DNA of 24,617 nucleotides from a virus. The notes below the pieces were generated by a model. It was not told the DNA's origin. It was given only the letters and a program-made list of their open reading frames with translations, and did not search any database. The stretch lies in the IMG/VR virus record IMGVR_UViG_3300010373_000133, positions 1 to 24,617 of that record. One strand, 5' to 3'. Position 1 is the first letter of the stretch. Every line of letters starts with the position of its first letter. The position numbers and the translations under genes were made by a program. Shown here in pieces: positions 6,342 to 14,900 of this stretch.

Positions 6342-6764
6342 CTATTGTTCCGCTCTAAAACTAACACTGGAAAAATCAGCCCAAATATTTGACCCAGACA
6401 CTAAATAAATTTGTCCTATTGGAGATATCAATGCCCATCCTACCCCTGTGCTAGTAACAACGGGATGCCTAATGTTATGACCAGGAAAAAATCCTACAGG
6501 CAAAGTTGCAATAACATTAGGATAAAGCGTTCCGCTTTTGATAATTCCTCTTAATCTTACAGTACCATCCGAACTTCTCCAATATCCTAAAGTTGGATCA
6601 GTAAGGATAGAGTAAGCAGTCCAACTACTTCCTAATGCAAGATCAATCCAGCCAGGAATAGAATGATCTCTGTGCTTAAGTACAAGCATGTCCTCATTAA
6701 GGGAGCTGATCCCTTTTTGCAAAATACCGATGATATCAGGACTAGAGCGATAGCGTTCCATCAT
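6342..6764 (-). CDS. Beta-rich tail tip or fibre protein
   Basis: 140 aa. The middle (WTAYSILTDPTLGYWRSSDG, then VRLRGIIKSGTLYPNVIATLPVGFFPGH) matches the small beta-sandwich repeat seen at the C-termini of phage tail fibres and minor tail proteins: a Trp-x-A-Y start, RLRG strand, TLP.G.FPG turn. It overlaps the end of the hub gene by 23 nt. ATG-ATG at 6764/6761 gives two possible starts. It may be a receptor-binding or fibre-tip subunit. Confidence 0.65.
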   Translation of the reverse strand: MMERYRSSPDIIGILQKGISSLNEDMLVLKHRDHSIPGWIDLALGSSWTAYSILTDPTLGYWRSSDGTVRLRGIIKSGTLYPNVIATLPVGFFPGHNIRHPVVTSTGVGWALISPIGQIYLVSGSNIWADFSSVSFRAEQ

Positions 6765-8328
6765 CCACCGTCAATTTCCACTCTTCATCGCCTTCATCAG
6801 TACCAGTACATTGCATACCAACGACTCTCCAATTACCTTCAATTATCTCGTATCCGATATCCAAGTCAAGACCGACGGTATCGCCCATTTTAATATCTTC
6901 TAAGGGATCAATCGTATCCTTAATAATACCTACAGTTATTTGTCTATGCGGAGTTACATTTCTATCTGCCTCACCTTGGGTCTGTTGAATTAGTTGGTCA
7001 GAATCAGTGATGTCACCAAAATCCTGTGTTGCAATCGAACGCCTGTATTGTGGAGCATCACTGTTAATCACAACACCGATCTGTGAAGATGCCGAACGTG
7101 CAGTACCTAGAGTGACAGTGGAAACGGGGCCATTATTCGTATAATCAAGGCTATAGACATTATGACCCTGGGTCAGAGTAATTCCACTATCTCCACCTTT
7201 TTGCGGGTAGTATAGCAAAACTCTCTTATCCCATGTAATCTCAAAGTCAAACCCTGGTACTCGTTTAGCTAGCGCTGTTAGCTTTGAGAACAAATCCTCG
7301 GTATCATTCACATCAATCTTGTAATCAATGTTGTTACCGATAGCTACGATAAAGGACAGGTCTAAATCCAACGACTGTGGAAACGCTGTTACCTGCGTAA
7401 GCAGGTCTTTCACGACAAGAGCAATATCTCTGTCAGTCTGGAGATAAGTGTACAATAGAGGATCATCTGGATTAAAAGGCCATACCTGTCTTTCTAGCCA
7501 GTGTCCCCACTCTTGACCTGCTACAGCTAATGAGGCACCTTCTACATCATTAATGCTAACAGCAGTATGCTCACCACCCATAATGGGTTTGTCTCCACGC
7601 AACAAGATAAAATCTGTTTCATATGGAGAAGTGTTCTCTTTCTTGCCCAAAACTGTACTTACATCAAGATCATAATTACAATAACCAATCCTATTAAGAT
7701 AGATAGCGAAATCTAGGTTTCTGGGATAAATTTCTCCTAATGCATAATCATCATGGTTTAGGTGAATGACTGAGAATTTCTTTACAGTCGGAACAACTAT
7801 TGCAGGGCCAGGGGAGGGAAGCGGTACAGGACTTGAATCAGGAGGAGTAGCATTGTAAACTTCACTTGCAGTAACAGTAAACTTAACTCTAATTGTTGCT
7901 GCATCTGTGTAACTTACGGGTAATGTAGAGTAAACCTCTGTTGCTGAGGGAACAAGATCAAGATAAACTGTGCCCGAATCGACAAATGATGATGGGCCAG
8001 CAACATTGCCACCTATACCGTATAGCCCTGCTCCATCTGGCCCTGTCCCATAACCTGTTCCTGTAACTGTATATGAGTCCACACCTGACGGGAGCAAACG
8101 GAACAGAACTTCCGCTGAGTCAGTATTAAGAGGGATTGCAGCAGGACCACTACTACCTAGAGCATAGGTACCAATGGCCTTACCTACTGCTGTACTAGAC
8201 GGACCTAGCTCAGAAACAGCAGCGGGTGTTAGATGAAGATAAACAGTGGCAGAATCAAATCCTGTTGGGTTAACACCAACAGAACCAAGAGCATTCTTAC
8301 CTACTGCTGTTCTACCAACTACCGACAC
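6742..8328 (-). CDS. Baseplate hub / minor tail protein (Gp37-like) with N-terminal repeats
   Basis: 528 aa with a GTG start directly after the upstream TAA, SD GGGGAG. Residues 1-160 hold repeated beta modules (see repeat feature). A Pro-rich linker follows (162-180). Residues 185-528 resemble the siphovirus ReqiPepy6 Gp37-like tail family: a strand-rich hub with DFILLRGDKPI, GQEWGHWLERQVWP, VKDLLTQVT and a C-terminal MGDTVGLDLDIGYEIIEGNW beta domain. These proteins form the tail tip below Dit. The N-terminal extension probably projects outward and binds host surface (inference). Confidence 0.8.
   Translation of the reverse strand: MSVVGRTAVGKNALGSVGVNPTGFDSATVYLHLTPAAVSELGPSSTAVGKAIGTYALGSSGPAAIPLNTDSAEVLFRLLPSGVDSYTVTGTGYGTGPDGAGLYGIGGNVAGPSSFVDSGTVYLDLVPSATEVYSTLPVSYTDAATIRVKFTVTASEVYNATPPDSSPVPLPSPGPAIVVPTVKKFSVIHLNHDDYALGEIYPRNLDFAIYLNRIGYCNYDLDVSTVLGKKENTSPYETDFILLRGDKPIMGGEHTAVSINDVEGASLAVAGQEWGHWLERQVWPFNPDDPLLYTYLQTDRDIALVVKDLLTQVTAFPQSLDLDLSFIVAIGNNIDYKIDVNDTEDLFSKLTALAKRVPGFDFEITWDKRVLLYYPQKGGDSGITLTQGHNVYSLDYTNNGPVSTVTLGTARSASSQIGVVINSDAPQYRRSIATQDFGDITDSDQLIQQTQGEADRNVTPHRQITVGIIKDTIDPLEDIKMGDTVGLDLDIGYEIIEGNWRVVGMQCTGTDEGDEEWKLTVDDGTLSL
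7852..8256 (-). repeat. Four degenerate beta modules in the tail hub N-terminus
   Basis: The repeats are DSATVYLHLTPAAVSE (residues 25-40), DSAEVLFRLLPSGVDSY (70-86), DSGTVYLDLVPSATEVYS (117-134) and DAATIRVKFTVTASEVYN (142-159). The first two are also preceded or linked by related AVGK...ALGS motifs (8-16 and 48-59). Spacing is about 25-47 residues. They are coding repeats, diverged at DNA level. Confidence 0.75.
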
Positions 8329-9201
8329 TTAGCTCCCCATTATCCAGGGGGGCTGTGACTGGACGCTTAGCTGCGAACCGGGGGTAAATGAAGCAGGCAG
8401 CGCATTACCCGAAGTAACAGCAGCCAAGTTACCACTTCTGTAGTTATCAGCAGCAACAAGTCCTGCATTCGCAAGTCCAGAGATACTACCAAATGCGCGA
8501 GCAAGACTCGGAGGAGTAGTAGCAGAGGTTAGTACAGCAAGCCACACAAATACTCCTGGGCCTCCCGTAATAGTCTGAGATGCTGCTAGAGCATTAGATT
8601 GGTAGTTAGTAGGCCAAGATGTAATATCTGCGGATTGTGAAAGAAGAGTACCATTTGCATCATAAACGCCAACACGATTGCTTCCAGCTACAAGTCCAGA
8701 ACCCGCAACATTAACATGAACGCCGACGGCGGCAATTGTAATTGTATCTGGCACCCAACACTTACAAAGATATGGCACCAGCGTTGTTAGAACGAAAGCC
8801 CCTCCACAGCACTCAGGCGGATAATTCCAGCAAACACCCTTATGATGTCTTGGCTGAGTAATAAACTCAGGCGCAGTTCTCTTAAGAGCAATATCAGTAA
8901 TAATCTGCGCAACGTAAGAACCTGAAGGATGAGCTACGCCAGTAGTACCGCCCTGACCCCTCACTACAGTAAAGCTACCTGCACCTGTACCTTGACCGCC
9001 AGTTACAAGCATAATCTCACGATTGGTCTTATCAGTCTCACTATTCTGAACAAGAATATAGAATTGTCCAGCAGCACCGTATACCGTGGCTGGAGGAAAA
9101 AGGCTTCTACTTGTTACGGATAGTGACGTACCGCCTGAACCGGGATCAGCAGTAGTAACTGTTTCTGCTAAGGTCGCGAAAGTTTCAATAGGTGCTGTCA
9201 T
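8329..9201 (-). CDS. Tail fibre-like / minor tail protein with Cys cluster
   Basis: 290 aa, SD GGAGGG before ATG 9201. Residues 1-110 look like a fibre attachment domain: Ala/Thr/Gly-rich strands and VVRGQGGTTGVAHPSGSYV, a motif common in phage virion proteins. Residues 120-150 contain five Cys (124, 131, 132, 146, 148) around a Trp/Pro-rich segment. The C-terminal half is a Gly/Ser/Ala-rich beta-sandwich-like domain. It is probably part of the tail-tip or receptor-binding apparatus, given its place between the fibre genes and the hub. Confidence 0.65.
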   Translation of the reverse strand: MTAPIETFATLAETVTTADPGSGGTSLSVTSRSLFPPATVYGAAGQFYILVQNSETDKTNREIMLVTGGQGTGAGSFTVVRGQGGTTGVAHPSGSYVAQIITDIALKRTAPEFITQPRHHKGVCWNYPPECCGGAFVLTTLVPYLCKCWVPDTITIAAVGVHVNVAGSGLVAGSNRVGVYDANGTLLSQSADITSWPTNYQSNALAASQTITGGPGVFVWLAVLTSATTPPSLARAFGSISGLANAGLVAADNYRSGNLAAVTSGNALPASFTPGSQLSVQSQPPWIMGS

Positions 9202-9212
9202 TATCCCTCCTG

Positions 9213-9623
9213 TTAGATATCAGCCGCGTTACGACACGTTTCAACCCAATTTGTGCCGTCGTAGTAAAAGGTGATAGTACGACGCTTTGTATTAGCAGGG
9301 TTTGTAAAAACGCCTGCTAGTTTAAAAACTGCATTCCAGGTAATAGTGCCTAAAGCGCCGCCAGAGTTGTTTCTGATATCAAAGATCATTACTTGACCAG
9401 CGACAGGAGTAACAACAGCATTGATTGTAAAGGCGATTCCACTTGATGCATCAATAATCTGCGGGCCGCCACCGTCTGCTGGAGTAATAGATGAACCAAA
9501 GGAAAGTGTGATTGGCGCGATATACCGATTTGATCCATCGGAGTTATGGCCCTGAAGTAGAAAATCGTTTAGCTCAGTACCCCAACTGTTAATATCACCA
9601 CCAACGGTCGGAAGGCTAGGCAT
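9213..9623 (-). CDS. Small tail fibre-like protein
   Basis: 136 aa. The N-terminus MPSLPTVGGDINSWGTELND matches a short motif common at the start of phage tail-fibre and virion proteins (Pro-x-x-Gly-Asp...Trp-Gly...Asn-x-Phe-Leu). A compact beta domain follows, ending TITFYYDGTNWVETCR, typical of fibre or lectin-like domains. It overlaps the upstream gene by 8 nt, with SD GGAGTG in its coding end. It probably contributes to host recognition. Confidence 0.65.
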   Translation of the reverse strand: MPSLPTVGGDINSWGTELNDFLLQGHNSDGSNRYIAPITLSFGSSITPADGGGPQIIDASSGIAFTINAVVTPVAGQVMIFDIRNNSGGALGTITWNAVFKLAGVFTNPANTKRRTITFYYDGTNWVETCRNAADI

Positions 9624-9981
9624 CTATCGCACTCCTTCCAGCATCAGTAATAACCCACCCACTATCTACTGTCTGAGTTACAGTATTAATAATTAAGTTA
9701 CCATCTTCGTCTTTAACGGGAATAACATTCCCCGTTTCAGGATCAGTTACAGGCTCGCCGACAATATCCCGTTCAACCTGAATAATATCAGTCGATTCCT
9801 CAACCGTGAAAAACTCAACAAATCCCATCTCCTGCAACTGTACGAAGGCCTCATTGATACCATCTACATCTTCTATCCCTTGTGAGACAAATGCGCTAGC
9901 GTAAGGGGAACAGAGATAATTTGGTGATTGCCAACTCAACACCTGAAGTACCGCTGCCTGCATTGATGTTAGCTCAGCCAT
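9616..9981 (-). CDS. Winged-helix-like small protein in the fibre cluster
   Basis: 121 aa. Layout: helix MAELTSMQAAVLQVLSWQS, helix with DVDGINEAFVQLQEMGFVEF, a long beta-like acidic loop (VTDPETGNVIPVKDEDG), then WVITDAGRSAIDA. The order (helix, recognition-like helix ending GFV, wing, then T-x-A-G-R) mirrors MarR-like winged helices. The position inside the tail operon suggests a structural or chaperone use rather than transcription control. The start shares a TAATG with the collar fibre stop. Confidence 0.6.
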   Translation of the reverse strand: MAELTSMQAAVLQVLSWQSPNYLCSPYASAFVSQGIEDVDGINEAFVQLQEMGFVEFFTVEESTDIIQVERDIVGEPVTDPETGNVIPVKDEDGNLIINTVTQTVDSGWVITDAGRSAIDA

Positions 9982-11063
9982 TATGCTACCCTCATCAATT
10001 TAGCCTTAGTAATATATGCAGGAGTATCCGTAGGCTCATTCCCCGTTTGTGGCCCTACTGTAATCCCTGTTGTATTTGTTCCAGCAGAAGGAGAGCCTGT
10101 ACCTATAGATGCCCCACCAGCTCCGTTTGTTCCATAGTTGTTACCAGTAGATAGAAGAATACTACCAATAAGAGTATGTGAGTGACCAGGATCATTTATA
10201 GTGTGCTTATGGCGCATACGCCTAATACCTACAGCAAGACCATCTGTAAGGCCAATAGCATTATGATCGGCGTGACCACCCGAAGGCGTGTAACATACTG
10301 CTGTACGACTTCTAGAATCAGGCAGGTTAGCAGTAGTGCTTCCATCGCCTGTACCAAATTGTGTTCCAATGCGGCCAAACCAATTTGAGTACGTTGTACG
10401 ACTAATCGCGCTACCGTCCTCTAGAAGATAAGTTCCTTCAGATGCAGGGGGTGGAGTTGTTGAGTTCCACTCAATAGTCGCACCAACTGGCAAACCTCCG
10501 CCAAGAGCCAAACCTGCACCTACAGCAGCAAACGTCCTAATGTCTCTGATGTTAGTTGCTGTGCTTGTCAACGAACCAGCAGCAGCAGGCACCCAAACGT
10601 ATGCCAGAGCCAGAACACTCTTAGATGCTTCACCTAGAGTTGTAAGATTAGCAGCACCAGCAGCATTAGCTAGTGTTGCTCCTGACGTGGGTGTCCCTGG
10701 TACTACCTCAATTCTGCATTCATTGAATCCAGATGAGTCATGGGCACTATCCATGACTCGCAGGATAATCGTGTCTACTCTTGGAAGTGTTGCGTGGCCG
10801 GAGCTAACGGCAAGATCATTAGTCGAGGTAACATACTGGCGATACATACCCTGGTCTGCAACGTTCTGACCGAGGATATAAGCAGTACCGGCAGCGATTC
10901 TTACAGTTAGGCCAGAAACAAAAGTAACTGCATAACTGCCAACACCTACGACACCCGGACTAAGGATATCTGCGAACCACTTTCTATCCGATCTTGCATC
11001 ATAGCTCTTAGGCTGTAGATACAGCGGATCGGGAGAAAGTACAGCTTGTGTGTAAACTGACAT
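9981..11063 (-). CDS. Tail fibre with collar domain
   Basis: 360 aa, strong GGAGGAAGAA SD before ATG 11063. Residues 1-180 form a beta-rich attachment domain (with VTFVSGLTVRIAAGTAYILG and a helical Ala-rich part). Residues 190-255 match the phage tail collar domain: PVGATIEWNSTTPPPASEGT, YLLEDGSAISR, FGTGDGSTTANLPDSRSR. The C-terminus has HKH (285-287) and HSH (294-296) and a Gly/Thr-rich end with NEPTDTPAYITKAKLMRV. Histidine pairs in such fibres can coordinate metal in trimers (known for T4 long fibres); here that is inference. Confidence 0.85.
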   Translation of the reverse strand: MSVYTQAVLSPDPLYLQPKSYDARSDRKWFADILSPGVVGVGSYAVTFVSGLTVRIAAGTAYILGQNVADQGMYRQYVTSTNDLAVSSGHATLPRVDTIILRVMDSAHDSSGFNECRIEVVPGTPTSGATLANAAGAANLTTLGEASKSVLALAYVWVPAAAGSLTSTATNIRDIRTFAAVGAGLALGGGLPVGATIEWNSTTPPPASEGTYLLEDGSAISRTTYSNWFGRIGTQFGTGDGSTTANLPDSRSRTAVCYTPSGGHADHNAIGLTDGLAVGIRRMRHKHTINDPGHSHTLIGSILLSTGNNYGTNGAGGASIGTGSPSAGTNTTGITVGPQTGNEPTDTPAYITKAKLMRVA

Positions 11064-11072
11064 TTCTTCCTC

Positions 11073-11954
11073 CTAAATCATGTAGGCATTTCGCCATTGA
11101 ACTGATGCATGAGAGGCTACTGAACCTGTATCCGCTGTGTACCTTACGATGTTAGTAAGATCAGGCTCCAACGCCCACCAATCACTTCCGACGGCATAAT
11201 TGTAGACATTAAAGTTACCATTCATTACAGCAGTTTTCTTACCTACATCTACCACTACTACATCACTAGCAGCATTCAGCGTTAATCCGTTTAGTGTGAA
11301 ATAAAGAGTCTTTCCATCGCCCCTGAACAGAATGATCTTAGGACTCGTAACAGGTCCATAAATGGTGAAGATTGGGAAAGTCTCGATATCTCCTGTATTG
11401 GAGATAATTACGTCGTTGCCTCCACTACCGGCAGCATACGTTTTATCGAAGCTCTTGTTATAAGTTCGACCACCGATGTTTTCAGTGACCCCGTAAGGAA
11501 GATCAACAATCCACCACTGTCCATAAAGACGCGGATCATAAGCTTTGAAGTTAACCTGATACTTACTCGCGCTTGGACTCAATGCTTGCAGCGGAATCTC
11601 AGGGTAACCATCGAGAGTACACTCACACATTACATCTTCGTTAAAGCCTGTAAATCTTAGTGAAAGTGTACCTACGCTATCGTAACCTAGGTGTGACTTA
11701 GGCAAAATAGCCTTAATAAATCTTCTCCGCAAATCCCAATAATCAGCGCTTGTGTTCTGAAGCAAGTCGCCGCTACAATGAAACAGCCTCTTACCTAGAT
11801 AAGAGTTGCCAGGATAAATGCCATGTTCCTGAGATTTATTCTTTTCTGTGAATCGCCAATCCACATCGGTAGTAAACTCATTAAAGGGCACATCAAGATC
11901 ATTAAAATCAATGTAGTTGCCTTGCACATTAGTAAATCTACCGTATTCGATCAT
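11073..11954 (-). CDS. Distal tail protein (Dit)
   Basis: 293 aa. The order directly after the tape measure, and the family layout, identify it. An N-terminal beta domain (GKRLFHCSGDLLQ, then ADYWDLRRRFIKAILP) is followed by CTLDGYPEIPLQALSPSASK, YQVNFKAYDPRLYG and a C-terminal galectin-like domain. This is the SPP1/TP901 siphovirus tail component family. Dit hexamers join the tail tube to the tip complex. Its ATG overlaps the tape measure stop (ATGA). Confidence 0.85.
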   Translation of the reverse strand: MIEYGRFTNVQGNYIDFNDLDVPFNEFTTDVDWRFTEKNKSQEHGIYPGNSYLGKRLFHCSGDLLQNTSADYWDLRRRFIKAILPKSHLGYDSVGTLSLRFTGFNEDVMCECTLDGYPEIPLQALSPSASKYQVNFKAYDPRLYGQWWIVDLPYGVTENIGGRTYNKSFDKTYAAGSGGNDVIISNTGDIETFPIFTIYGPVTSPKIILFRGDGKTLYFTLNGLTLNAASDVVVVDVGKKTAVMNGNFNVYNYAVGSDWWALEPDLTNIVRYTADTGSVASHASVQWRNAYMI

Positions 11955-14900
11955 TCTACATTCCTATTCGCTAGTCTGAATGTAGCTGTCTCCAAGGTTG
12001 AGGCGAGACTAGCATCCTGAGCCTGATTAACAGTCAAATTGTAGTTATACGTAGTTCCACCCTCAAACCTGCCTAAACCACCATCGCTGCCTGCACCACT
12101 TGAACTAGCACCACCCAAAGGAGGAACAGGATTAGGTGTTCCTTCGTCTATATTCGGAAGAGGCCCAGGGCGAGCAAAACCACCCTGCGTAATAAGTTGA
12201 GAAATCAAGTCCTTGAAGTAAACATTCAATCGAGGAGCAACTGAGGCAATACCAGCAACAAGCTCTAGACCAATCTTCTTACCATAAGCGAACCAAATAT
12301 CCAACTGTGTATTCAATTCCTTAATAGACTGTTGCGTAATAAGTTCCTGATTGGTTTTAAACGTGTTAGCCAACTCACCCAACTGCGTATCAGTCATTGT
12401 GTTCAAGACACGCAAATAAGGCAAAGCATCAGGGCCAAGCTGCTCCAATTGCTGTAGCAGTTCTGCCGGTAGTCCTCTATCGGCAAGACTCTGTAGAATG
12501 TCACCGTATTCAACCCATTGATTCTGCTGAGCTTTAAGATCATTGATGATATCCTCAGCAGTAAGCTGGTGAGGCATTTGCAAAGCGCTAAGCTTCTGAG
12601 TAACATCATCAATCTGCGAAAGAATGTCATTGATCTTCGCAGTAATGTCTGACGTATCCACAGTGGTCTTAGCAGCGACAGCAGCGATTTGATTCTGTCC
12701 CTGCTGCCACAGAGCGACATAAGCGGCGATCTGCTCCTTGCTTCCGCTATTCAGGACTTCTAGTTTGTCTACAGCTTCAGGGCCAAGAGCCTCTAGTTGC
12801 GCTGCCAATTCAGGCGGGACTTTAGCTGCAATAGCAGTTAGATCGGAACGCCAGCGCGCGAACTTATCAACCTGCATTTGCAAGTCTTTCTGCAAATCAT
12901 CAAAACCGAGTTTCTTTCCCCAATCAAGCTTAGTCTGGACTTGCGTACCAGTAATCCAATCACCACTAAACAACTGACCCATAGCTTGCTGCAATTCATC
13001 GGCTCTCGACTTAATTGCATCAGCCAATCGTTGTGATGCTTCATTCTGAGCATCTACAATCTGCTGGTTCAAATCCTTGATCTGATTGCGGAAGTCATTA
13101 GCCTGATTGTTGTAGTCTTCCATTGCCTGCTTAAAGGCATCACCAGTCATACCAGCAAGATTTGTCGGCCCCTGGAAGATAGTACCGAACTGACCAATAT
13201 TCTTGTCCTGAATACTATTGAACGTCGAGGTAATATTACTCATCATATCATCATGCATCTGCTTACTTGCATTTCTGATATCTTCTTGGGTTTCTCGCAT
13301 ACTCCGCTTAACCTGAGCATTAGCCCTTCTCCATGCAGCAACATATCTGCGAAGTTCCTTCTCACTCATATTAGCGATCTGCGAGATAAACTTAGCTGAA
13401 TCTGGGCCAAGTGCAGCAAGTTGGTCAACAAGGTCCTTAGGCACTCTACGACGACCCAATTTAGCAATTGCGTTGTTAAACTGAGTTAGCGTCTTAGCCT
13501 GCATAGCAACATCGCCGATCAACAATGCATTAGTTATCCTCTTCTTAGCTTCCTGAGCTTTCTGAATCGCAGCTGATTCAAAGAACGTAATCGATGCTGT
13601 GGCGGCTTTTTCGATAGTTCCCTGAGATTCAAGAATACCCTTCACGATACCCTCAACCAGCGGAATACCAACTTCTTTCGCCATAAGTGTAGATGGTGAG
13701 TGAATACCCAAGACATTCTTAAACTGATTTACAGTAACATCTTTCACGACACTTTGATGAACGGGTGTCATTCCAGCCTGGATGCCAGCAGTAATATTAC
13801 CACCGATAATTGCCAATTCTCCACTACCAGGAGGATGCACCTTGATGTGTGCATTAATAGGCTTCATCGCATTCTGCGCTGCTGCATGTGCCTTCTTTAT
13901 CTGCGGTTCTGGGCTTGGGAATGTAAAGGCCGGGAAGCGCAAACCTTTTGGTATCAACTTCTGCGCTGCTTGCAATTTCTTTGTGGCAGAATCATCTGCC
14001 TCTACTTTAATTCTCTGAGCTTTAACGTTTCTAAAGATAGCGCCAATCTTACCAGGCAATGCGCGAGCAGAAGCGGGATCAACCTCAGCCTTAATAAGAG
14101 CGCGAACTTCTGGAATGGTAATCATGCGTCCCATTCTTCTTGCAACATTAAATAGATCACCCATTATTTTGTCGGTAGGCATCTTGAATTCACCAATTTT
14201 TGCCCACCCTTGAATGATCTGTGTAAACGTTTTTTGAACACCTACGGAGCTAGCTGTTGCCTGAGACTCCAAAGCTCTAAACTGCCTCATAAGACTAGCA
14301 ATCTGAGAATTAATTACACCGGAAAATCTTGCACCGCCAGGACGCTGCAATTGATCCTGTAGTCGTGCAATTTCTCCAGAAAGAGCTTTTGCCTTATCTC
14401 TAATAGCAACGAAAGAACCGAGTTGTTTAGAAAAAGCATTAAACTGTATATTGTTTTTCCCTACTGCGGTAGCAAGAGCATTCATTGCATCAGCACGATC
14501 CATAGTCAGTGTTTTAAGCTGATCGATGATATCGAGTCTCTGCGCTCCCTTAGCAGTAGATAGTTGTTTCGTAAGAGAACTAATTTCTCTATTAATTCCA
14601 CGAATATTAAGTCTTGCTCGCTCTACATCTTCTGTACTGCCAGTCAAGTGCTGGAATACGTCACCGAACTTCCTAGGAGCAGCACCTATATCAAAAGCTT
14701 CTTTAAGCTTCTTTGCTTCCGATGCAGCTTCCATCATATGAAGTTTCCACAAAAGAAGACCACCACCGATAGCCGCAACAACACCAGCGACAGGAGCTAA
14801 AGCTGCTCCTAGTCCTGCTGCGCCTGCCGAGGCACCAGCTAGCATCCCTCTAAGACCTCCAGCAGCCAAACCTGTCCTAGCACCAGCAGCTACATTTCCA

